DNA of 8,460 bases, from assembly GCA_023135255.1 (NCBI GenBank), contig JAGLTN010000266.1, positions 1 to 8,460 on the forward strand, read 5' to 3'. Made by a program: the position numbers and the translations under genes. Of this stretch, positions 1-6,748 are shown piece after piece. The notes beneath the pieces are model-generated. The model worked only from the letters and a program-made list of their open reading frames with translations, did no database searches and had not been told where the DNA came from. This DNA comes from Planctomycetota bacterium (GTDB lineage: Bacteria > Planctomycetota > Phycisphaerae > Sedimentisphaerales > Anaerobacaceae). How positions within the stretch are numbered: position 1 is the first letter of the stretch; the number at the start of each line of letters is the position of its first letter.

Positions 1-90
1 AAAAAACCGAAAAAAAGGTGAAAAAAGGCAAATTTTTGAAAATCGATTTCGCCAAATCCACCCAAAAACACCCAAAAAACTACCAAAAAA
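1..90. repeat. Helically phased A-tracts (predicted curved DNA)
   Basis: Runs of four to eight A or A/T bases occur at 1-6, 10-16, 21-26, 30-37, 54-57, 64-68, 74-79 and 85-90. Their centres are spaced 9.5, 10.5, 10, 22, 10.5, 10.5 and 11 bp apart, close to one helical turn (22 being two turns). Phased A-tracts bend DNA, so this stretch should be intrinsically curved. The spacing is not a multiple of three, so coding does not explain it. Confidence 0.6.
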
Positions 91-201
91 CCCTCACCAT
101 CAGATTTTTCGACGCCCATTTTTCGCAAATGCGTAAAAGATCACCCCAAATCCGCCGCAAATCTGATCAATTTAATGAAATTTCCATCCCTAAAGGGTAT
201 A
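1..201. other. Non-coding region downstream of the sugar operon
   Basis: No supported gene. On the transcribed (minus) strand the right half has weak inverted repeats: CCCT/AGGG at 187-196, GATCA/TGATC with a 20-nt loop at 139-168 followed by four Ts, and an imperfect repeat around CGCA/TGCG near 124-133. None is a strong GC-rich stem with a long U-run. The left half becomes a series of T-runs on that strand, which may help termination but lacks a stem. A small plus-strand reading frame at 18-275 is judged spurious. Confidence 0.6.
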
Positions 202-1155
202 TTATTTCAGATGTTGACCGCCCTGATCAATATTTTCAGGAGTGTATATTTTCGAAGGGAGTGTTATTTTTTTAGGAACTTCCTGACCTGCCAGTAATTT
301 CAATGCAGCCTCAATTGCCTCTCTGCCGCCGGTTGGATATTCAAACGTAGCAGCAAGGACTCCCTGCTTTACATAAATCTGCCCTTCCTGCGGCAGACCA
401 TCGATACCTACGAACTTAATTTCTTTTTCTCTACCAGCAGCTTTGGCTGCAAGATAGGCGCCATGGGCGCCGGGGTCATTGTGAGCATAAACAAGGTCGA
501 TCTTTTCAAAGCGTGACAATGCTGATTCCATTTCTTTGCGGGCATTAGGCTCAAGCCATTTCATGTCAGCTTCAAAAATAATCTCGATATCCGAATCTTT
601 TATGCCCTGTCTGAAACCTGAATTTCTATCCTGACCCGCAATTGTTGTCATCAGGCCTTTAAGCTCGATCACTTTGCCTTTACCCTGAAGATTAGCAGCT
701 ATCCACTTGCCGGCGGCTTTGCCTATTTCAATATTGTCGGCACCTATGAAACAGGTGTAGTCGTCGCCGATTATCTTCCTATCGAGAATTATAACAGGAA
801 TGCCATTTTTGTATGCTTGTGAGATAATTGGAACAAGTGGAACAGATTCTTTGGGAGAAATAATTATAATATCAACGCCTGCGCTGATAAATTCTTCCAT
901 ATGAGAGCGCTGTTTTAAAGTATCGTTTTGAGCATCTTTGAAAATAACTTCAATTTCAGAATATTCCTCTGCTGCATTTTTAACATCAGCATTCATCTGA
1001 ACTCGCCAGGGTTCACCAAGATTGCACTGGCTCATGCCTATCTTGTATTTTACAGGTGAATCGGCATCGCTTGCGGGCGTTTTCCTGGAACAACCAACAA
1101 CACATACCAAAGAAGCTAAGCTAACGACCAAAATTGTAAATAATAGTTTTTTCAT
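202..1155 (-). CDS. Sugar ABC transporter substrate-binding lipoprotein (RbsB/YtfQ-like)
   Basis: A 317-residue periplasmic-binding-protein-like lipoprotein that captures sugar for the transporter encoded upstream. Residues 1-21 form a lipoprotein signal with lipobox VVGC; Cys22 would be lipidated. The mature part is a two-lobed type I binding protein (Peripla_BP_4 type). Residues aligning with the ribose-binding pocket of E. coli RbsB are visible: Asp125 in ILDR, Arg177 in GQDRNSGF, Asn226 in AHNDPG, Asp252 in GIDG. Glu272 in FEYPTG takes the place of RbsB Gln235. The pocket is thus of the hexose/pentose kind, with the Glu as a difference. The overall flavour is closest to YtfQ-like galactofuranose binders, but specificity is not proven. 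The start at 1155 is 16 nt after the GH116 stop. Being last in the operon is unusual for a binding-protein gene, which is often first and highly expressed. The stop is TAA at 202-204. Confidence 0.93.
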   Translation of the reverse strand: MKKLLFTILVVSLASLVCVVGCSRKTPASDADSPVKYKIGMSQCNLGEPWRVQMNADVKNAAEEYSEIEVIFKDAQNDTLKQRSHMEEFISAGVDIIIISPKESVPLVPIISQAYKNGIPVIILDRKIIGDDYTCFIGADNIEIGKAAGKWIAANLQGKGKVIELKGLMTTIAGQDRNSGFRQGIKDSDIEIIFEADMKWLEPNARKEMESALSRFEKIDLVYAHNDPGAHGAYLAAKAAGREKEIKFVGIDGLPQEGQIYVKQGVLAATFEYPTGGREAIEAALKLLAGQEVPKKITLPSKIYTPENIDQGGQHLK

Positions 1156-1167
1156 TTTCGATCTATG

Positions 1168-1173
1168 TCCTTT
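1168..1173 (-). promoter_or_regulatory. Ribosome binding site for the lipoprotein start
   Basis: AAAGGA lies 12 nt upstream of the ATG at 1153-1155, slightly farther than usual. It supports the MKKLLF start over the ATG at 1212, which lies inside the GH116 gene and would put a polar 19-residue extension before the lipoprotein signal. Confidence 0.5.
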
Positions 1174-4100
1174 AATTATAGATGATCTTTCCGGAGACAT
1201 TATAACGGTCAATTTGAATATTGCCCAGCTTTATTTCGGCAAATGGCTTCCCGTTTTTAAGCCCAACAGAGCCAAACCCTGTAGCTGTCGAAAGGAAACT
1301 CTTAAAATTTTTGCCGACTTGCGAATCGATATACATCGTTTTTTCGACGGCATCATATCTGACACCAGTCAGACCAGCTATCATACCATAGCTGGACATC
1401 GCCCTGGCGTACCAGTGGCCGCACTCATACTCGTTAAATGGATTTCTTATTTTACCGTCGTATCTGTCTCTGCATGCCCTGACGATTTCAAGTCCCTCAT
1501 CGACCATCCCCTCAAGCATAAGATGGCTTGCGACCTGATATTCGATACCTGTCCAGACTTCATTGCTATAGACAAAGGGCAGCAGCAGTTTTCCACCCTT
1601 AGGCCAGGTGCACAAGAGCAGCCCGCCTTCATGGCCTAAAGCGAAGCTTGGTCTTTGTGGATTGCCATGATTAGAGAGGTCTTTTTTGAAATTATATTTG
1701 TAGATGGATTTCAGATTAGTTGCAACTTTTTCAGAGTCGATAATTTCACCAAGGCCGCACATCTTTGCCATCCAGAATCCAATAACACCATCTGACAGAC
1801 AACCTGTGCCATATTGATACTTTGGTCCGGAGTTATTCAGCTGCTTAACCAGGTCGCTGTATCCACTGCCGTTATTTGATGCACTTATCGGATTAAATTT
1901 AGCGTTCAGACCCTCGGTTTGTATTTTATGATAAAAATATTCACCATTCCAAAGCTCGGCAACAAGTCTGCGTTTACCCTTTTCCAGCAGCTGCTCATAC
2001 AGAGTGACATCATCACCAAAGTGATTTCCAATTTCGATGGCTGCTTTTAATGCACCAAGATAGAAACTGCTGCAGTGACCATTCGGCCCCCAGTAATTGA
2101 TGTCGTAAGTGTTATGCTGAGGCTCCTCAAGCAAACCAGTATGCCTTGGGTCCCATGTCTCGATGCAATAGTCAAGGCTTTGTCTGACCTTTGGCCAAAT
2201 GTTTTTCAACCATTTCCCATCAGCTGTCGTCCGCCATTGACGGTAAACTTTCATTATACCGCCAAGCTGACCGTCAGCAGCGGCGCCGGAGTTCCTCTTA
2301 GTATCTCTTATAGGCAGATTTACCCGAAACGCCTGACAGCCGATATCACTTTGAGCTTCATTAAATTCGGTGTCACGAAGGCTTTGTTCGAGATCACCAA
2401 ATAAATGCTGAATCGCCTGGGCATAGTTCCAGACGTGAGTACAACTGCCATGGCAACAGCCCGAACCGTCGGAGCACCCTTCCCAGCACCATAATTTCCC
2501 GTCAGCCTGCCTGCGTACTGTGGGGGATTTGATTATTGTCAGATTAGCAGCAACCGCTTCAACAACCTCAGGCGGTAACGTCGTGTCGTAAAAAGTGTCG
2601 GCAAAAAGTTTGCTCTTATCCCGGAGGGTTTGATAATTTTCCCGCCAATATTCAATAATTTTTGATGTGCTTTTAAAGTGACATGCATACCATGGAACAT
2701 CATAAGTTTGTGCGCAGCTGGCGCTTTCATCGCTGCAAATTTCAGTATCGCAGTTTTCCAGAACAACCCAGTTACCAAAATCCCTGCCTTCAAAATTGTT
2801 AATAACCTTACCATCGAAATTTTCAAAATTAAATTTATATGGATCAGCTATCGGCTTATTGGTCATTACGATCTGGTCGATGTTTATATGTCCCCAGCCG
2901 CCAGTTTCATTGTCTACGATCTGAATCTGAATATTTTTGCCCCGGTATTCTTTTGCATCCCATTTTTGCCATGTAAGATGTTCATTGTTATTTGCGGTTT
3001 CAGTTATTACAGCCTTTCCGTCAACAAGAAGGTTCAGACATGTTTTGCCCTTATGGTCGCCACCTCCTATCAAAAACTGGATATATCGATGTGTAAGTTT
3101 AAATTCCGGTGACGTAAGAGTACCGACAAGTCCATCCCCTGAAGGATCAAAAGTATTTATAAAGCCTTTGCCAATAAAGCCTGTAACGGATGTCTGGTTT
3201 GGTGCAGCTGATTTGGATGGTCCATGTTTAAAAGCCGGACCTGTAGCTTTTTGATCGCCCCCTATACGCAGGTTAGTTTTGGGAACGTACCATGCAAACA
3301 TCAGCCTGACAGTTTTTTCCTGATTAGGCAATAATTTCATCGGCACAAACAGCGAAGCGCCCGGTGCGGCTTTTGTCGTTGGAGGATTAGAAACAAGCTT
3401 ACCATTTTCAATATTATCCCAGGCAATACTAAGCGAATCCCACCAGCCCCCGATAAACCAGCAATGGTCGACAACAACATCGTCGTCATCTACAAATATT
3501 GCGAAGTCACCCTGGTCATAAGGCCTGTCTTGTGAGCCTTGCTGGCTAAGCATAAAACCATTACGAATTGCTTTTATAGAGTTGCCTTTTCCTTTTGACA
3601 TGAAATTTTTGCTATTATAAGAAAAAACAGCTTCGATAGTTTTATTCGTATTATTTTTGAATTTATATTCCAATGCCCCTGCCGGCAGAGATGAATTATC
3701 CGAATCAGTCGGAATAAATGGGCTCCATCCGGTAATCTCAACATCAATCGGCACAAGCTTGTCTTCGAGCTTTATAGTGGCAAATGGGAACCTTGTTAAA
3801 AATTCTGCACTGTCAAATCTTGGCAAGCCTAAACTACTGCCCGGCGAGCCATTGCCCGCATTTGAAGGCCCAAATACCCTCCAACCCGGTACTTGCCCTT
3901 CGAGTACTTTTGCGACTTTGTTTTTGCCGTTGTTGACATAAATTGCGGCAAAGCTGCATGGGCTATGAAAGAACTCCATAGTATTTCTAACCGACACATG
4001 ACTAATAGAGCCATTACCATCAAGGCAGACCATACCAGCACCTATGCCACCTATCGGAAAGGCAACGCGATCGAGGTTGGCACCTGTGTAATTTTTGTTG

Positions 4101-4174
4101 TACTGATGTTTAGCGTCTGCTATAGAAAAAACACAAACAACAGAAAGGACAGAAAGTAATATCACCTTTTTCAT
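1172..4174 (-). CDS. Exported family GH116 glycoside hydrolase (GBA2/DUF608-like) with inserted lectin-like module
   Basis: A 1000-residue protein, numbered here from the start at 4174. Residues 1-21 are a signal peptide ending in ADA, so the enzyme acts outside the cytoplasm. The N-terminal GH116 domain opens with the FPIGGIGAGMV motif (about 39-49). At about 310-475 lies an inserted beta-rich module with FLIGGG (367-372) and GGWGHINIDQI (425-435). The C-terminal part is the (alpha/alpha)6 catalytic domain, with GCCHGSCTHVWNY at about 572-584. The acid/base is Asp691 in HNTYD, matching the QTYD motif of human GBA2. Glu915 and Arg924, nine residues apart in NEYECGHWYAR, match the sugar-binding pair of the Thermoanaerobacterium enzyme. 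The nucleophile is probably Glu565 in CWEGC, by alignment with the LEGQE segment of GBA2; this is less certain. GH116 enzymes cleave beta-glucosides, beta-xylosides or N-acetylglucosaminides, so the substrate is open. The gene lies between permease and binding protein; its product probably feeds the transporter. Confidence 0.9.
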   Translation of the reverse strand: MKKVILLSVLSVVCVFSIADAKHQYNKNYTGANLDRVAFPIGGIGAGMVCLDGNGSISHVSVRNTMEFFHSPCSFAAIYVNNGKNKVAKVLEGQVPGWRVFGPSNAGNGSPGSSLGLPRFDSAEFLTRFPFATIKLEDKLVPIDVEITGWSPFIPTDSDNSSLPAGALEYKFKNNTNKTIEAVFSYNSKNFMSKGKGNSIKAIRNGFMLSQQGSQDRPYDQGDFAIFVDDDDVVVDHCWFIGGWWDSLSIAWDNIENGKLVSNPPTTKAAPGASLFVPMKLLPNQEKTVRLMFAWYVPKTNLRIGGDQKATGPAFKHGPSKSAAPNQTSVTGFIGKGFINTFDPSGDGLVGTLTSPEFKLTHRYIQFLIGGGDHKGKTCLNLLVDGKAVITETANNNEHLTWQKWDAKEYRGKNIQIQIVDNETGGWGHINIDQIVMTNKPIADPYKFNFENFDGKVINNFEGRDFGNWVVLENCDTEICSDESASCAQTYDVPWYACHFKSTSKIIEYWRENYQTLRDKSKLFADTFYDTTLPPEVVEAVAANLTIIKSPTVRRQADGKLWCWEGCSDGSGCCHGSCTHVWNYAQAIQHLFGDLEQSLRDTEFNEAQSDIGCQAFRVNLPIRDTKRNSGAAADGQLGGIMKVYRQWRTTADGKWLKNIWPKVRQSLDYCIETWDPRHTGLLEEPQHNTYDINYWGPNGHCSSFYLGALKAAIEIGNHFGDDVTLYEQLLEKGKRRLVAELWNGEYFYHKIQTEGLNAKFNPISASNNGSGYSDLVKQLNNSGPKYQYGTGCLSDGVIGFWMAKMCGLGEIIDSEKVATNLKSIYKYNFKKDLSNHGNPQRPSFALGHEGGLLLCTWPKGGKLLLPFVYSNEVWTGIEYQVASHLMLEGMVDEGLEIVRACRDRYDGKIRNPFNEYECGHWYARAMSSYGMIAGLTGVRYDAVEKTMYIDSQVGKNFKSFLSTATGFGSVGLKNGKPFAEIKLGNIQIDRYNVSGKIIYN
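1175..1227 (-). promoter_or_regulatory. Possible internal promoter for the binding-protein gene
   Basis: Two perfect TATAAT hexamers lie at the end of the GH116 gene, at 1199-1204 and 1175-1180. The upstream one is preceded at 17 nt by TGGGCA (1222-1227), four of six matches to TTGACA. Transcription from it would give a leader of about 35 nt that keeps the ribosome binding site at 1168-1171. The downstream box would start too close to that site. Both hexamers also encode Tyr-Asn, so chance is a real alternative. Confidence 0.3.
2750..3247 (-). other. Inserted jelly-roll/lectin-like module within the GH116 protein
   Basis: Residues about 310-475 of the hydrolase (start at 4174) do not belong to the GH116 core, which elsewhere runs from FAWY almost directly to the segment preceding the catalytic domain. 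The insert has blocks I recall from the N-terminal module of GH32 fructan hydrolases of Bacteroidetes and planctomycetes (DUF4980, if I remember correctly): GFIGKGFINTF, GTLTSPEF, YIQFLIGGG, CLNLLVDGKAV and GGWGHINIDQI. It probably binds carbohydrate or stabilises the N-terminal domain. The family match is from memory. Confidence 0.6.
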
Positions 4175-4183
4175 AATTGTCAT

Positions 4184-4187
4184 CTCC
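4184..4187 (-). promoter_or_regulatory. Ribosome binding site deciding the GH116 start
   Basis: GGAG sits nine nt upstream of the ATG at 4172-4174, the start that gives a clean signal peptide beginning MKKVILL. The alternative ATG at 4187-4189 overlaps this site and has only T-rich sequence before it, so the shorter start is preferred. Confidence 0.7.
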
Positions 4188-4208
4188 ATGGGTAAATAAA
4201 ATCCACGA

Positions 4209-5216
4209 TTATTTCCTGGTCTTTTGCAGCAGAACCGCCGCTATTATTATAGCGCCTGTGAGCATCAGTCTTTTGTCTTCACCGACAGCGTTAATACTTA
4301 ATATTTTTTCAAGATAGCCTATAGTAAGTATGCCAATCAGCGTCAGCCAGATCCCACCTCTGCCGCCTTTTAAACTTGTCCCGCCGATGACAACCATAGC
4401 AATCGCTGAAAGCTCATAAGCAACTCCCGCTTCCGGGTCGCCCTGGAGTTCCTGACATGCCTGACAAATCCCCGCAATCCCGCAAAAAAGCCCACTCAGA
4501 CCATAGGTCAGTATTTTACTCGACAGGACAGGCACACCTGAAAGTCTTGCAGCTTCTTCGTTTCCGCCGATCGCATAAATATATCGACCCTGACGCAGTT
4601 TTGTAAGCAAAACCCATGATATAACGAGACAGACTATTAAGATCAAAGTAACAACGGTAATATTATCCGCGAAAACCTTTGAGTTAACGAAATCAAAAAC
4701 TTTCGGCACCTCTACATATTGATATGTCCCATCAGCCTGCTGAACAGCGGTGGATATTTTCTGACCGCCTGAGACCCACTTGGCAAGCCCCCTGCCGAAG
4801 ACCATCATCGCCAGCGTCGCAATGAAAGGCTGAACGGAATATTTCCCGATAAGCAATCCTGAACTGCAACCACAAGCTGTCCCTATCAATAGACATATTA
4901 TTATTGCCAGGATCGGATTCATCGCAAAATGTATTGCCATAAGAGAAAACGAAACTGCCGAGAGCGCCAGGATACTGCCGACAGAAAGATCGATCCCCCC
5001 TGTGATTATCACAATGGTCATACCACAGGCCAATATGCCGTAAACAGAAACCGCGCGAAGCATGTCACGATGCGTACCCCACTTTAAGAATGCACCGTCA
5101 GCGTTGAATATAAGACCCATAGCAAAGACGATTATAAGAGCACCCAACGCGCGGGCTGTTGGTGATAAGAGCCATTGATTTTTATCTGTAAAACTTTTGA
5201 GATCATTTCCGGTCAT
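4209..5216 (-). CDS. Sugar ABC transporter permease (RbsC/CUT2-like)
   Basis: A 335-residue inner-membrane protein forming the transport channel, probably as a homodimer because only one permease gene is present. About eight to ten hydrophobic segments are visible, for example around residues 22-38, 57-72, 79-97, 101-123, 187-205, 235-252, 266-280, 288-300 and 316-331. Family landmarks are GGIDLSVGS (73-81), the cytoplasmic loop GGNEEAARLSGV (217-228) that should contact the ATPase, and GGTSLKGGRGG (278-288). Length is normal for RbsC/YtfT/XylH-type permeases. A polar loop at about 148-186 is likely extracytoplasmic. The start ATG at 5216 overlaps the ATPase stop (ATGA) and is preceded by AAAGGG inside the ATPase gene. 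Family is certain; sugar specificity is not. Confidence 0.95.
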   Translation of the reverse strand: MTGNDLKSFTDKNQWLLSPTARALGALIIVFAMGLIFNADGAFLKWGTHRDMLRAVSVYGILACGMTIVIITGGIDLSVGSILALSAVSFSLMAIHFAMNPILAIIICLLIGTACGCSSGLLIGKYSVQPFIATLAMMVFGRGLAKWVSGGQKISTAVQQADGTYQYVEVPKVFDFVNSKVFADNITVVTLILIVCLVISWVLLTKLRQGRYIYAIGGNEEAARLSGVPVLSSKILTYGLSGLFCGIAGICQACQELQGDPEAGVAYELSAIAMVVIGGTSLKGGRGGIWLTLIGILTIGYLEKILSINAVGEDKRLMLTGAIIIAAVLLQKTRK

Positions 5217-6721
5217 TGCGAAACCCTTTCACCTAAAGCAGCAGAGAGTATTTTTTCCTGAGTAGCCTGAGAGATTTCAAACTCAGCATTTATTTTGCCC
5301 CTGTGCATTACGAGGATCCTGTCACAGATCCCAAGCAACTCCGGCATCTCGGAGGTTATCAACACGATAGCGATCCCCTGGTCGGTCCAGCTGTTCATTA
5401 GTTCATAAATTTCATGTTTTGCCCCGACGTCAACACCTCTTGTGGGCTCATCAAGTAGCAATACCTTAGGCCTGGTCTCTACCCATTTGGCCATGACGAC
5501 TTTTTGCTGATTACCCCCTGAAAGTGAATCAACATCCTGATAAAGACTTTCAGCTTTTAAATTCAGACTTCGCGTAATTTTTTCAACCGATGCTTTTTCC
5601 ATCGCGGGTCTCAACCAGCCATGGGGAGAAAATCTTTTCAGCGATGCCAGGCTGACGTTTCTAAGGATATTCATTTCCATAACCAACCCGCTCTGCTTAC
5701 GGTCATTCGTCAACAGTGCCATCCCCCTGCTTATCATTTTAGCCGGCGAATCGGGTTTATATATTTCATCGTCTATCTGTACGGAACCGGTTGCCTGCGA
5801 ACCATAAGTTCCAAAAATACCGTTCAACAATTCAGAGTTACCGGACCCCTGCAATCCCGCTATTCCAAGAATTTCACCAGATCTAACTGAAAATGACACG
5901 TTGTCAACTCTTGGCGATGGGTTAGAAGCCGTTCCGCCAACAAAGATATCTTTAACTTCCAGACGCTTTTCGCCGACTTTGGGAGCGTGACGAGGGATTT
6001 GCTGGTTTAACTCTCTGCCGACCATCCATTTTATCAGTTCCTGCGATGGAAGCTTTTCCGCTACTTCTGTGCCGATGTATTTGCCGTCACGCAAAACGGT
6101 TATCCTGTCGGCTATCCTGTAAATCTCTTCCATCTTATGAGAAATATAAATTATTCCGCACCCCTCGGCCTTTAGCTTCACGATAATATCAAAAAGTTTT
6201 TCAACTTCAGGCTCTGTCAGAGCGCTCGTCGGCTCATCCATGACTATTATCTTTGAATCAAAGGCAAGCGCCTTTGTGATCTCTACCATCTGCTGAATGC
6301 CGATTGAAAACTCATCGACAGAGCTGCTCAGATCTATATCCAGAGAAAGAGATTTGATTATTTTTGCAGAATAGTCGAGCATAGCCCTTTTATTTAGCCA
6401 GGAATATTTTGATTCTTCCCTGCCCAAAAAAACATTGTCGCAAACTCCCATAGAACCAACCAATGAAAGTTCCTGGTAAATAATAGATATACCTGCCTTT
6501 GATGCGTCAAGAACAGATTTGAAATTTACAACCTCCCCGTTTAATTTAACAGTGCCTGTGTGATCGGTATAAACACCACCAAGTACCTTTATAAGAGTAC
6601 TTTTGCCTGCGCCATTTTCACCAGCTAATACATGAACTTCACCAGCAGCTAAATTGAAGCAAACATCCTCAAGAACCTTCACACCAGAAAAATCCTTGCC
6701 GATCCCCTGCATCTCAAGCAT
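5213..6721 (-). CDS. Sugar ABC transporter, tandem ATP-binding protein (RbsA/CUT2-like)
   Basis: The cytoplasmic ATPase that powers uptake of a monosaccharide or small glycoside, with two fused nucleotide-binding domains as in RbsA, MglA and YtfR. Residues are numbered from the longer possible start at 6748; subtract nine for the preferred start. Domain 1 has Walker A GENGAGKS (43-50), Q-loop YQE (91-93), signature FSIGIQQ (147-153), Walker B IIVMDEP (167-173) and switch His204 in ISHKM. Domain 2 has a degenerate Walker A, GLQGSGNSE (298-306), without the lysine. It also has signature LSGGNQQK (409-416), Walker B LLLDEPTRG (430-438), and ITSEM (464-468) in place of the switch histidine. This asymmetry is usual for the family. 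The start at 6721 gives 502 residues, begins MLEMQGI like relatives, and has a ribosome binding site; the start at 6748 would be leaderless. The gene overlaps the permease by four nt (ATGA), so the two are translationally coupled. The substrate cannot be read from this subunit. Confidence 0.95.
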   Translation of the reverse strand: MLEMQGIGKDFSGVKVLEDVCFNLAAGEVHVLAGENGAGKSTLIKVLGGVYTDHTGTVKLNGEVVNFKSVLDASKAGISIIYQELSLVGSMGVCDNVFLGREESKYSWLNKRAMLDYSAKIIKSLSLDIDLSSSVDEFSIGIQQMVEITKALAFDSKIIVMDEPTSALTEPEVEKLFDIIVKLKAEGCGIIYISHKMEEIYRIADRITVLRDGKYIGTEVAEKLPSQELIKWMVGRELNQQIPRHAPKVGEKRLEVKDIFVGGTASNPSPRVDNVSFSVRSGEILGIAGLQGSGNSELLNGIFGTYGSQATGSVQIDDEIYKPDSPAKMISRGMALLTNDRKQSGLVMEMNILRNVSLASLKRFSPHGWLRPAMEKASVEKITRSLNLKAESLYQDVDSLSGGNQQKVVMAKWVETRPKVLLLDEPTRGVDVGAKHEIYELMNSWTDQGIAIVLITSEMPELLGICDRILVMHRGKINAEFEISQATQEKILSAALGERVSQ

Positions 6722-6731
6722 AAAATCACAA

Positions 6732-6736
6732 TCCTT
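6732..6736 (-). promoter_or_regulatory. Ribosome binding site deciding the ATPase start
   Basis: AAGGA lies ten nt upstream of the ATG at 6719-6721. No Shine-Dalgarno-like sequence precedes the alternative ATG at 6746-6748, which would sit at or next to the predicted transcription start. This favours translation from 6721. Confidence 0.55.
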
Positions 6737-6748
6737 TTGACTCACCAT

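Noticed and set aside
58..98. Minus-strand GGG runs as a G-quadruplex
   Set aside because: The G-runs are short, two to three bases, and separated by long T-rich loops; the phased A-tract reading explains the pattern better.
187..196. CCCT/AGGG hairpin as terminator of the sugar operon
   Set aside because: The stem is only 4 bp with a 2-nt loop and no U-run follows on the transcribed strand.
18..275. 85-residue plus-strand reading frame in the A-rich region
   Set aside because: It overlaps the 3' end of the binding-protein gene on the opposite strand, is low-complexity and Lys-rich because of A-runs, lacks a ribosome binding site, and has no recognisable domain.
1153..1212. Longer binding-protein start at 1212
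   Set aside because: It would overlap the GH116 gene and put a polar extension before a textbook lipoprotein signal; the ATG at 1155 follows AAAGGA.
1022..1639. 205-residue plus-strand frame across the lipoprotein/GH116 junction
   Set aside because: It is antisense to two clear genes, with no family resemblance; it is a shadow of their codon pattern.
5827..5854. Loss of the Walker A lysine in the second ATPase domain as a sign of decay
   Set aside because: A degenerate second Walker A is normal in RbsA/MglA-type tandem ATPases, and all other motifs are intact.
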